A stretch of 64,000 bases of DNA from Succinivibrionaceae bacterium (lineage in GTDB: Bacteria > Pseudomonadota > Gammaproteobacteria > Enterobacterales > Succinivibrionaceae), in contig JAHZGH010000013.1 in assembly GCA_019420905.1 (NCBI GenBank), forward strand, positions 62,001 through 126,000, read 5' to 3'. The notes beneath the pieces were generated by a model that was given only the letters and a program-made list of their open reading frames with translations, ran no database searches and was not told where the DNA came from. The position numbers and the translations under genes are program-made. Below, piece by piece: positions 52,205-61,148 of the stretch. Every line of letters starts with the position of its first letter. Positions within the stretch are counted from its first letter, which is position 1.

Positions 52205-52833
52205 TAAAAAAGCTCCGTCTGTATGGCTTTATCCTGCAACTCCTCAAAACGCTCGCAAGAAGCAATAAACTCCAGCTCGTCATATAAAAGCGACCATTTT
52301 GCAGTAGCTATATAAACGGAACCTGAGGCATTAGACACACAGAAAAAGCCCTTACCAGTCAAATACTCCAAAACAGAGCGTAAACGATTATTAGTAGTTA
52401 CAGATTTCTTAGCTCTTTGAAATTTATCTGCAATACGCTCTAATTGCGATGATAAAGTATTTGAATTTTCAATTGCTGCTAAAAGCTCAGACTCACGTAA
52501 AATATCTCCAGCTTCCAAAGGCCGCGCATTACGAGAAATGGATCGGCATAATCTCAGCCAATCCACTAAACCGGAAAAATCATTAAAAGCCTCATCAAAT
52601 TGCGACCTAACTTGTCTTTTACGTGATTCATCGTCTAAATCAGCATATACACAATAAAAGCCGCGTTTATCCTGAGTATTAGCAACCAGCCTTTTAATCT
52701 GCATTAACCAAATATTCACATTTTTAAGATTTTCGCTATCTTCAAGATAACGCATCAGCTGCGGTGTGGTTTCATTGCAGATAACCTCACCTGACAAAAG
52801 CTTTTCAATACAAAGTTCAAAAAGACTTGCCAT
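52204..52833 (-). CDS. jetB: Wadjet JetB/MksE-like winged-helix subunit
   Basis: 209 residues with the MukE/MksE pattern of tandem winged helices: FELCIEKLLSGEVICNETTPQLMRYLED, later SQLERIADKFQRAKKSVTTNNRLRSVLEYLTGKGFFCVSNASGSVYIA. The second segment is a recognition helix plus wing. It binds the kleisin and helps hold DNA. Identity rests on size, fold hints and location between SMC and kleisin genes. One bp separates it from the jetC stop. Confidence 0.78.
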   Translation of the reverse strand: MASLFELCIEKLLSGEVICNETTPQLMRYLEDSENLKNVNIWLMQIKRLVANTQDKRGFYCVYADLDDESRKRQVRSQFDEAFNDFSGLVDWLRLCRSISRNARPLEAGDILRESELLAAIENSNTLSSQLERIADKFQRAKKSVTTNNRLRSVLEYLTGKGFFCVSNASGSVYIATAKWSLLYDELEFIASCERFEELQDKAIQTELF

Positions 52834-52834
52834 C

Positions 52835-55800
52835 CTAAATCTCCTTATTTATCAAAGGATTATTCGCTGATATCTCTGCATCGACACAAAGTTTTACTCC
52901 CTCATTCTTATCAATATAATTATTAGTATCAAAATACTGCAATAATGATGCAGATGGGTTCGGCTGAGCACAAAAGAGCACAATATTATTACGATTCATA
53001 AGCTCGAAGAGCAGCACGACATTCTCTTCATGCAGCTCCCCTAGTTCATCTAAAGGCCAATGAATTCTAATATTATTATCCTTACATAAATAACGAGTTA
53101 ATCCGCAGAAAATAACAATAATCGCTAATTTTGAAATGCCTCTGCTAGATAGGCCTGAAAGGTCACTATCTGAACGAATTTGAACTAAACGGCCATTCTC
53201 CCGCAAAGAAATCCTAAGAGAAACTAATGATTCCAAATTAGCCGAAATATGACAATTTTTTAACGCATCATTAGTTTTTTCAAAAGCATCTAAAAATTCA
53301 TAGCCCGGAGCACTGTAATTTTCCAGATAATCTTGATAAAGCTTAGAAAAATTAGCTAATGGCTGCCATAAATCTTGCTCTTCAACTTTAGAAAGCAATT
53401 CAATTTGAATATCGCTAAGACTTGTAAAAGGATTGTCTAAAGAAACCTTCTTACCAAACTCCCTTGATAAATGAGCTACCCTTGAATTAAAAATCTGCAA
53501 ACTTGCATAAAAATTCATAAATGATTGCGATGTTGAACGTACGCTTTCAATTACAGTCTGCTCATGCAAAGGAATAATTTCATCTAAAAGCTTTTGTAAA
53601 TCATCAATACAAGAAATAGAAAAAGCTTGGCTGTAAATATCTCCTTTATAATTTTCTCGCCTTATAGATAACAGCTCATTCCATGATTTCGAGATCACAT
53701 TTTCTTGTACCTGTAATTGTAAGATCTTATCTACCTTTGATACGGCCTCTTCCAGCTCCTTGCCGTATTCATGAGCTTCTTTAATCAAATCTTGAGCCAA
53801 ATGAGTTAACTCATAGGCTATTTCTATAGGCTCAATTGCAACTTTCTCAATATCTTCATAAAGATCAGACTTTATCTCATTATCTAGGGTAATACTAATA
53901 CATTGCTCCAATTCATGACATTCATCATTTGCCGTCATCAAACGCTGTCGCAAATCTTTTAAGCCGATCTTTTTAACATCACTCTGACGCTTAAATTCGC
54001 TTTCAAGTCGAAACAAATCATTATTTAAATTTTCTCGATCTTTTTTATACTGATATAGCTCTGAAGTTAAATCATCAAATAAGATCCACTCCCTCTTTTC
54101 CCAATCCTTATAATTTAAAATTAACTGATGAGACTTTTCTATATCTTCAACCTCTAAAGAAGCCTGCTCATAGGCCTCTTTAGCTTGACGAACAACAGAA
54201 GGATCCAGCCCCTGCTCTTGTAAAGAAGCGTCCCGAACTCTTTCAAGCTGTTCCTTTTGCAGCATATAATCAGCTTTTTCTTTTTCTAATTGATCTTGCC
54301 TTTGCTTTTGATGTTCTAAAATAGGATCGCGTTTTTGCGCATAAAAAGCAGTAATTTCGTTACAGCGGACTAAATGTCTATTTTTGATATCTGAAAGCAT
54401 CTGCTCAGTATGAGCATCAAATGCTGAAAGCTGCTTTTTACAGGAAACTAAATTATCAAGAAACTTTTCACTGCGTTTTTGCCCATTAAGTTTAATCTCT
54501 GCAGCAAAAGATTCATAAAGATTCTTTTGAGCAAAAATTTCTTTTTGAGCCCTTTCAATATCAAATGATAAGCGTTGCACCTTCACTTGCAAAATTTGTT
54601 GCTCTTTTTGCGCTGTATTTAAAATTTCATTATCGCGTATTTCATCTCGCTGCAATTTCTCAAGCTGCAGTTTAGATTCTTCACGAAGTCTTTCAAGCTC
54701 ATTTGTCTTCAATAGATATTGAGGGGTATCTATAGCGTCATAATCAAGCTTAATTCCAAAAAAAGAGTCTTCTTTTTTTAAGTATTCTGGCTTTAAATCG
54801 ACTCTTGATAAAAGACTAGGATTTATCACCTTTCCTAAATCTTCTCGCCAATTAGGATTTACATCTTCTAAAAAAGTTTGCAAAGACCCATCTTGAGGAT
54901 AAATCTGTTCTTTTAAATGTTCTATCTCAGCAATTAGTTTGGATATCTCTTCTTTCAGCTTAGTAAAATTATGCTTAAGAATTGCTACTTTTTCATTTTG
55001 TTTAGACAATTCCTTAGTTAAAGCAATAAGCTCTAACTGTCTTTTTTCCTGCTGAGAGATTAAATCATCAAGCTGCTTTTTATAAGCTAAAATTTTATTA
55101 GACTCATCTTCTGTTGGTGATTTTGAAGCTTCAATTTTCAAAGAAAGATCTAAAATCTTATCATTTAATTCTTGTTTATCTAATCTACGCTCAGCCTGAC
55201 GCTTATCACACTCGCTTTCAAAACTTAAGCGCTCTTTATTTTTAGCTTCATTAAGATCTTCATTAAGCTCATTTAATTTTTGCTTATAAGAATTCAAGGC
55301 CTCGTTTATTTCTTGACAATTACTATAATGTCTGTCAGTTAACTCCAAAAGCTTACTTTCAAAATCCTTAATAAGCTTGTCTTTCGTAGCCTTGATACTG
55401 TCATAATGTTCCTTTAGAGAATTAGCTCTGCTTTTATAAAAAGATAAATTGTCATAGCGCGCAATAAGTTCATTAATATTCTGCTCATCATAATTATTAC
55501 GCTCTTGCTGCAAATCCTCTAATCTTTTCTCATGACTTGCAATCAAGCGTTCCTTAATATTCTTTTGTAAAGACAATTCAGAAGATTTTTGCGAATATTC
55601 ATCTTTTATAGCATTTAATTCAGCTTCCTGCTCTTTTATCGAAATTTGCAGACTTTCAACACGTTTCTGAACCTTATCTTTATAACTATTGATAAATTCA
55701 TAACAAGATAAAATCTTGCCTAAAACATCTTTTAACTTAAATTTAAGCTCCAAAGCCGATCTCAATTGAGGCTCTTTTTTCTTTACCTCTAAAATCGCTC

Positions 55801-56560
55801 TCAAAGTATGACTTTGTAAACTTTGCTCATCAACAACCGGAACCGCAATATGAATGGAGTTATCTAAATAACAATCAACTAACATAATGCGTAATTGCTC
55901 TAACAGGCGTGAATTACGAATCATAATTGAAGTTAAAGCTCCCATATGCTGCATTTCATCTTGAGGCATGCATAAAGAAAATTCCTTAGCTGCAGCAATA
56001 TTTTGCTGACGATTTTTTAATAAGCGCTGTCGTCCGTTTTGAATAATAGTCCTGTAATCTAATGTTGAGCTTAATTGCAGGCTAGTAAGATACTTTTTTG
56101 CAATATAAGACTTTAACCACTCACGAGTATCATTAAGCTCTGAATGAATGCGCATATTTTCTAAAGAAAACAGCTCCCTGCCACTGCAAGAAACAAAGCG
56201 GTAATAAAGAATGGAAGCATTGCTGTATAAAACTACACAGCGCTCTTGTCCCTGATGCAAATATTCAAAAGCAATCATTGATGACGAAGACGGCAGATAA
56301 TACTGCACAAAAGAAAGTTTACCCGCCTCTCTTGATACTACGGCATTAGGTTCGGCCCCATAAAAAATTGGAATTAAGCTTAAAAGAGAAGTTTTCCCGG
56401 CCCCATTGTTTCCGGTATTATTGGTATTGCCTTGACAATTAACTTCTACAAAACGGTTATTAAAATAAGATTTATATAAATATATTTTTAAAAGTCCAGA
56501 GGCTTTTTTTATAGCATAAGGCTCATAAGCATATGCAGCTTGCAGGGAAATATCACTCAT
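52835..56560 (-). CDS. jetC: Wadjet JetC/MksB-like SMC ATPase
   Basis: 1241-residue SMC-type protein. Head halves at both ends: Walker A GNNGAGKT at 50-57; near the C-terminus the signature-like LSSRG at 1137-1141, Walker B IRIHWPLDEL with D1171-E1172, and VLFCAQPNPSASL after it. Between lie two long coiled coils (about 290-590 and 640-1050) rich in Lys, Glu and Gln, around a hinge-like segment including PNWREDLGKVINPSLL. In Wadjet the JetABC complex extrudes DNA loops and JetD cuts circular plasmids. First gene of the operon, which runs C-B-A-D with overlaps throughout. It sits between conserved genes trpS and purL, as a cargo block would. Confidence 0.85.
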   Translation of the reverse strand: MSDISLQAAYAYEPYAIKKASGLLKIYLYKSYFNNRFVEVNCQGNTNNTGNNGAGKTSLLSLIPIFYGAEPNAVVSREAGKLSFVQYYLPSSSSMIAFEYLHQGQERCVVLYSNASILYYRFVSCSGRELFSLENMRIHSELNDTREWLKSYIAKKYLTSLQLSSTLDYRTIIQNGRQRLLKNRQQNIAAAKEFSLCMPQDEMQHMGALTSIMIRNSRLLEQLRIMLVDCYLDNSIHIAVPVVDEQSLQSHTLRAILEVKKKEPQLRSALELKFKLKDVLGKILSCYEFINSYKDKVQKRVESLQISIKEQEAELNAIKDEYSQKSSELSLQKNIKERLIASHEKRLEDLQQERNNYDEQNINELIARYDNLSFYKSRANSLKEHYDSIKATKDKLIKDFESKLLELTDRHYSNCQEINEALNSYKQKLNELNEDLNEAKNKERLSFESECDKRQAERRLDKQELNDKILDLSLKIEASKSPTEDESNKILAYKKQLDDLISQQEKRQLELIALTKELSKQNEKVAILKHNFTKLKEEISKLIAEIEHLKEQIYPQDGSLQTFLEDVNPNWREDLGKVINPSLLSRVDLKPEYLKKEDSFFGIKLDYDAIDTPQYLLKTNELERLREESKLQLEKLQRDEIRDNEILNTAQKEQQILQVKVQRLSFDIERAQKEIFAQKNLYESFAAEIKLNGQKRSEKFLDNLVSCKKQLSAFDAHTEQMLSDIKNRHLVRCNEITAFYAQKRDPILEHQKQRQDQLEKEKADYMLQKEQLERVRDASLQEQGLDPSVVRQAKEAYEQASLEVEDIEKSHQLILNYKDWEKREWILFDDLTSELYQYKKDRENLNNDLFRLESEFKRQSDVKKIGLKDLRQRLMTANDECHELEQCISITLDNEIKSDLYEDIEKVAIEPIEIAYELTHLAQDLIKEAHEYGKELEEAVSKVDKILQLQVQENVISKSWNELLSIRRENYKGDIYSQAFSISCIDDLQKLLDEIIPLHEQTVIESVRSTSQSFMNFYASLQIFNSRVAHLSREFGKKVSLDNPFTSLSDIQIELLSKVEEQDLWQPLANFSKLYQDYLENYSAPGYEFLDAFEKTNDALKNCHISANLESLVSLRISLRENGRLVQIRSDSDLSGLSSRGISKLAIIVIFCGLTRYLCKDNNIRIHWPLDELGELHEENVVLLFELMNRNNIVLFCAQPNPSASLLQYFDTNNYIDKNEGVKLCVDAEISANNPLINKEI

Positions 56561-56610
56561 AAATTTTTAGAACTTAGACTTGGGAAGTTTAAGAAAAATT
56601 TCAGGAAGTA

Positions 56611-56660
56611 AATTATCTTTTCAAAAATATGTATCTATTTTTGAAAATACAATTATCTTT
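56611..56660 (-). promoter_or_regulatory. Palindrome and direct repeats upstream of jetC
   Basis: Arms TTTTCAAAAATA (56618-56629) and TATTTTTGAAAA (56636-56647), a perfect 12-bp inverted repeat with 6-bp spacer, is bracketed by two copies of AATTATCTTT (56611 and 56651). On the minus strand each copy supplies a GATAAT -10-like element. A probable operator for the Wadjet operon; no regulator gene lies next to it. Confidence 0.5.
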
Positions 56661-56664
56661 AAAA

Positions 56665-56690
56665 AAATGCCCCCAAACATGAGGGCATTT
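56665..56690 (-). terminator. Terminator after purL
   Basis: AAATGCCC and GGGCATTT arms with a 10-nt loop, followed by a T-run on the minus strand. It isolates the jet operon from purL readthrough. Confidence 0.88.
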
Positions 56691-56707
56691 TGGCTTTACA
56701 ATTTAAA

Positions 56708-59700
56708 TTAACCTACGAATACACGAGCATTGCGGAATAAGCGAACCCATGGACTATCTTCACGCCATGAGTCAGGATGCCATGAGTTGCAAATTGCACG
56801 CATTACACGCTCAGGATGAGGCATCATAACTGTAAAGCGTCCATCAGGAGTAGTTACAGAGGTAATACCCTCAGGAGATCCATTAGGATTTAATGGATAA
56901 ATCTCTGTAGGCTTACCGTTATGATCAACATAACGAGCTGCAATTAAATTTGCTTCCTTTAATGCTTGCAACTGAGCATCATTCTTAAACTCAGCTCTTC
57001 CCTCTCCATGAGATACTACTATAGGCATCATTGAGCCCTGCATGTTGGCAAACAAGATAGAAGGACTTTGAGTAATCTCTACTTCAACAAAACGAGCCTC
57101 AAAGCGTTCTGACTTATTAGTTACAAAACGCGGCCAATTTTCTGCACCAGGAATTAAGCTGCTCAAAGTTGACATCATCTGACAACCGTTGCAAACACCT
57201 AAAGCGAATGTATCTTTACGATTAAAGAAACGAGCAAACTCATCTGCAGCTTTAGAGTTAAAGAGAACAGATTTAGCCCAGCCTTCACCTGCACCTAAAA
57301 CGTCACCATAAGAGAAACCGCCGCAAGCGGCAAAGCCCTTAAAATCATCTAGCTTGACAGCACCTGAGAGAATATCGCTCATATGAACATCAATGCAATT
57401 GAATCCAGCGCGATTAAAGGCTGCAGCCATTTCACTTTGAGAATTAACACCCTGCTCACGCAAAATAGCAATCTTAGGGTTGACGCCTCTTGAAATGAAA
57501 GGTGCTGCTACATCTTCATTTAAATCGTAGCTTAAGTTTACAAACAAGCCCTTATCATCAGACTCATTCTTAGACTCAAATTCTTGACAAGCACACTCTG
57601 GATTGTCGCGCAGTTTCTGCATCTGATAAGTAGTCTCAGCCCAAATGGTTCTGAAATAACTGCGCTTTTCGTTGATAACATCAACACCATCGCGACTAAA
57701 TACGATATGATCGTCAGCTCTTAGTGAACCAATATTAAATGAGCAATTAGCTAGACCATGACCTGAGAGGATATTTAAAACAGTCTCAACATCTTCTGTT
57801 AAGACCTGCATAACAACACCTGGCTCCTCGGCAAAAAGCACGCCTAAATCTGAATCACCTAACAAGTCCATCTTGACTTCAACGCCAGTATGACCTGCAA
57901 AAGCCATCTCACAGACAGTAGTAAATAAACCGCCATCAGAAATATCGTGGTAAGCTAAAATCTTACCCTTACGATTTAAGAACTGCACAGCGTCAAACAG
58001 ACCCTTAAGTCTTATAGGATGATCTAAATCAGCACATCTATTGCCTAATTGACGATATACCTGCGTTAAGGCAGAACCACCTAAGCGATTTTGTCTCTCT
58101 CCTAAATCAACATAAATTAAAGAGGTCTGCCCCTTATCAGTACGCAGTTGCGGAGTTAAAGTACGTCTAACATCTTCAACGCGAGCAAATGCGGTAATAA
58201 TTAAGGACATAGGGGCAGTTACAGTATGAGTCTTGCCATCCTGCTCCCAGGTAGTTTTCATAGACATGGAATCCTTACCTACAGGAACAGTAATTCCTAA
58301 CTCAGGGCAAATTTCCATTCCTAAAGTACGCACTGCTTCAAATAAGCCTGCATCCTCACCGGGATGTCCATTAGGAGCCATCCAGTTTGCAGATAGCTTG
58401 ACGCGATTTAATTCACCGATATCAGCTGCAGCAATATTAGTTACAGCTTCGGCTACTGCTAAACGTACAGATGCAGCATGATCTAACAAAGCTACAGGAG
58501 TTCTCTCACCCATAGCTCCAGCTTCGCCATGATAACTATCATAAGAAGCTGCTGTAACCGCCACATCAGATACCGGAACCTGCCAAGGTCCTACCATCTG
58601 ATCGCGGGCAACAGAACCGGTAACAGAACGATCGCCAATGGTAATTAAGAAAGTCTTCTCTGCTACAGAAGGTAAACGCAGAACACGCTCACAGGCATCC
58701 TTAATGCAAATTCCCTCTTCATTAAACTCAGGAGAATTCTGAACTGCACTAACAACCTTCTTATGCACGCGCGGAGGTTTACCAAGAAGAATATCCAAAG
58801 GCAAATCAATAGGCTTATTACCAAAATAAGGATCTTCTAAAACAACACGTCTTTCAGCCGTAGCCTCACCAATTACAGCATATTGAGCACGCTCACGCTT
58901 ACAGAATCCTTCAAAAACATCAAAGCGCTCCGGCATTACAGCTAAAACATAACGTTCCTGGGACTCATTGCACCAAATCTGTAAAGGTGTCATGCCAGGC
59001 TCATCATTAGGAATAGCGCGCAAATTGAAGCGACCGCCCACTCCGCCATCAGAAACTAGTTCTGGCATAGCATTGGATAAGCCGCCTGCTCCAACATCAT
59101 GAATAAACATAATAGGATTTTCATCGCCTAACTCCCAACAAGCATCGATAACTTCTTGGCAACGGCGTTGCATTTCAGGATTGCCGCGCTGTACAGAAGC
59201 AAAGTCTAGATCTGCCGATGAAGCTCCAGAATTCATAGATGAAGCAGCTCCGCCGCCTAAACCAATATTCATTGCAGGACCGCCTAAAACAATAAGCTTT
59301 GCACCTGGATCAATATGGTCTTTGTTAATATGCTGACGACGAATATTTCCCCAGCCGCCTGCAAGCATAATAGGCTTATGATAGCCTCTAACCTCGCGGC
59401 CATTGAAAGAACAAACCTCTTCTTCATAGGTACGGAAATAGCCACAAAGATTTGGTCTGCCGAATTCATTATTAAAGCTTGCCGCGCCTAACGGGCCTTC
59501 AATCATAATTTGTAAGGCAGAAGCCAAACGATCAGGCTTACCAAAATCCTGCTCCCAAGGTCTGACGGCACCTGGAATGCGAAGATTAGAAACAGTAAAT
59601 CCGCAGACTCCTGCTTTTGGACGGGAACCCACGCCAGTTGCACCCTCATCACGGATTTCACCGCCTGAACCTGTAGCTGCGCCTGGGAATGGAGAAATAG

Positions 59701-60601
59701 CCGTAGGATGATTATGAGTCTCAACCTTCATCAAAATAGGCATATCTTCTTCATGATACGCCCATTGATGATCTGGATTAGGATAGAAACGGCCTGCCTT
59801 AGAGCCCTCCATAACAGCAGCATTATCCTTATATGCGGATAATACATACTCAGGATGAGTCTTATAGGTATTGCGAATCATGCCAAAGAGAGAACTTTCC
59901 TCACTCTTGCCATCAATTTCCCAGGCAGCATTAAAAACTTTATGACGACAATGCTCAGAATTCATTTGAGCAAACATATAAAGTTCTATATCAGTAGGAT
60001 CTCTGCCCAAATCTTTAAAGCTATCTAAAAGATATTCCATCTCTGGCTCAGATAGAGCTAAGCCTAAATTAACATTGGCCTCTTTTAATGCTTCCATACC
60101 GCCTGTAGTTAAAGCTACAGTGTTATATGGCTTTGGAGATTGTCTTTCAAATAAAGCTATGCCAGCATCAATGCTGTCTAAAACATTTTCCATCATCCGA
60201 TCGTAAATGTGAGAAGCTATGCGCTGACGTTCCTCCTTAGAGAAAGATCCTGAAGAAGCAACGATATGCCAAGCAATACCACGCTCTAATCTTCTAATCT
60301 TAGTTAAGCCGCAGTTATGGGCAATATCGGTAGCCTTAGATGACCACGGGGAAATAGTTCCGACACGTGGTACGACGAAGAATAAATCACCATCCTCGCT
60401 AACAGTTTCGGAAGTAGGTCCGTAGCTTAGAATTTTTTCTAAAACAACCTGCTCCTCAGCAGTTAAATCAGCTTCTACATCAACAAGATGAATGAAGTTA
60501 GCACAAATAGATTTAACTTTGATGCCTTCAGATTCAAAGGCTTGAAGTAATTTCTCAATTCGGAACGATGAAACGGCCGACGAACCACGCATGATAATCA
60601 T
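56708..60601 (-). CDS. purL: Phosphoribosylformylglycinamidine synthase (large type)
   Basis: Converts FGAR to FGAM in purine synthesis using glutamine and ATP. 1297 residues (E. coli 1295), the single-chain form of gammaproteobacteria. Order: N-terminal domain; two AIR-synthase-like halves with FAQMNSEHCRHKVFNA, VETHNHPTAISPFPGAATGSGGEIRDEGATG and GLGGGAASSM; and a C-terminal glutamine amidotransferase with the nucleophile in FALGVCNGCQMMS and catalytic His-Glu in MMPHPERVMR. Start ATG at 60601 follows an AGGA about 9 nt away. No clear PurR box is seen upstream. Confidence 0.97.
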   Translation of the reverse strand: MIIMRGSSAVSSFRIEKLLQAFESEGIKVKSICANFIHLVDVEADLTAEEQVVLEKILSYGPTSETVSEDGDLFFVVPRVGTISPWSSKATDIAHNCGLTKIRRLERGIAWHIVASSGSFSKEERQRIASHIYDRMMENVLDSIDAGIALFERQSPKPYNTVALTTGGMEALKEANVNLGLALSEPEMEYLLDSFKDLGRDPTDIELYMFAQMNSEHCRHKVFNAAWEIDGKSEESSLFGMIRNTYKTHPEYVLSAYKDNAAVMEGSKAGRFYPNPDHQWAYHEEDMPILMKVETHNHPTAISPFPGAATGSGGEIRDEGATGVGSRPKAGVCGFTVSNLRIPGAVRPWEQDFGKPDRLASALQIMIEGPLGAASFNNEFGRPNLCGYFRTYEEEVCSFNGREVRGYHKPIMLAGGWGNIRRQHINKDHIDPGAKLIVLGGPAMNIGLGGGAASSMNSGASSADLDFASVQRGNPEMQRRCQEVIDACWELGDENPIMFIHDVGAGGLSNAMPELVSDGGVGGRFNLRAIPNDEPGMTPLQIWCNESQERYVLAVMPERFDVFEGFCKRERAQYAVIGEATAERRVVLEDPYFGNKPIDLPLDILLGKPPRVHKKVVSAVQNSPEFNEEGICIKDACERVLRLPSVAEKTFLITIGDRSVTGSVARDQMVGPWQVPVSDVAVTAASYDSYHGEAGAMGERTPVALLDHAASVRLAVAEAVTNIAAADIGELNRVKLSANWMAPNGHPGEDAGLFEAVRTLGMEICPELGITVPVGKDSMSMKTTWEQDGKTHTVTAPMSLIITAFARVEDVRRTLTPQLRTDKGQTSLIYVDLGERQNRLGGSALTQVYRQLGNRCADLDHPIRLKGLFDAVQFLNRKGKILAYHDISDGGLFTTVCEMAFAGHTGVEVKMDLLGDSDLGVLFAEEPGVVMQVLTEDVETVLNILSGHGLANCSFNIGSLRADDHIVFSRDGVDVINEKRSYFRTIWAETTYQMQKLRDNPECACQEFESKNESDDKGLFVNLSYDLNEDVAAPFISRGVNPKIAILREQGVNSQSEMAAAFNRAGFNCIDVHMSDILSGAVKLDDFKGFAACGGFSYGDVLGAGEGWAKSVLFNSKAADEFARFFNRKDTFALGVCNGCQMMSTLSSLIPGAENWPRFVTNKSERFEARFVEVEITQSPSILFANMQGSMMPIVVSHGEGRAEFKNDAQLQALKEANLIAARYVDHNGKPTEIYPLNPNGSPEGITSVTTPDGRFTVMMPHPERVMRAICNSWHPDSWREDSPWVRLFRNARVFVG

Positions 60602-60828
60602 AGATAGGAGTCCTGCTCATTCAATGCAAATATGAAAGGTATGCCTTACGGCAAGAATGGCCATATTTTACCATAACTGCAAGAAAACACGGCGCTTTAA
60701 GCTTCAAGAGGCCTCTACTTTTAATGTTTTTTTACATATCAAAGTAAAAATTACACAAAATTAACAGGAATTTTTAGCAAAAATAAAAATTAAGCCTCAT
60801 AATGGATATGTATAAGTGAATATTAAGT

Positions 60829-60837
60829 TGCTATAAT
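60829..60837 (+). promoter_or_regulatory. Extended -10 promoter of the 44-codon gene
   Basis: TGCTATAAT, a perfect extended -10, about 27 nt before the ATG of the small basic gene. Confidence 0.6.
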
Positions 60838-60863
60838 CGAAAGGCTAGATCTAGGAGATAATA

Positions 60864-60998
60864 ATGAAACGTTCAGCCTCAAAGCTAAAAACCCATTCTG
60901 CCGTAAACAGAACTCGCAGACGCAGAATTTTTATGAAAAATGCTAAAGCCCGCTTGCAATCACGTCGTGAAGTATTTTTTATTCAAGAAAGTGCTTAG
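60864..60998 (+). CDS. Small, highly basic protein of unknown function
   Basis: 44 codons in the gap between purL and der, too short for routine calling. Signals are strong: AGGAG 6 nt before the ATG and an extended -10 just upstream. The product starts MKRSASKLKT and has a run TRRRRIF, then KNAKARLQSRREVFF; about a third of residues are Lys or Arg. It does not match Rmf, Sra or ribosomal proteins bL34/bL36 as I know them. A ribosome- or nucleic-acid-binding peptide is plausible from charge alone. Confidence 0.6.
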   Translation: MKRSASKLKTHSAVNRTRRRRIFMKNAKARLQSRREVFFIQESA

Positions 60999-61124
60999 TT
61001 CACCTATTTAGGTAAATCTGTACAATCTAATTTTTGCTTTTCAAAATAAAAAAATTTTTATTTAAATCAGATAAGCTGCAGTTATAAATAAAAGCCTTCT
61101 TTTTTAATTTATAAGTTAAAGAAA

Positions 61125-61146
61125 AATACCGCCTTTCGGCGGTATT
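61125..61146 (-). terminator. Terminator after der
   Basis: AATACCGCC and GGCGGTATT arms with a four-base loop; on the minus strand a TTTTTC tail follows. Confidence 0.9.
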
Positions 61147-61148
61147 CT

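Noticed and set aside
59284..59724. Short same-strand frames inside purL.
   Set aside because: Out-of-frame shadows of an intact, conserved PurL.
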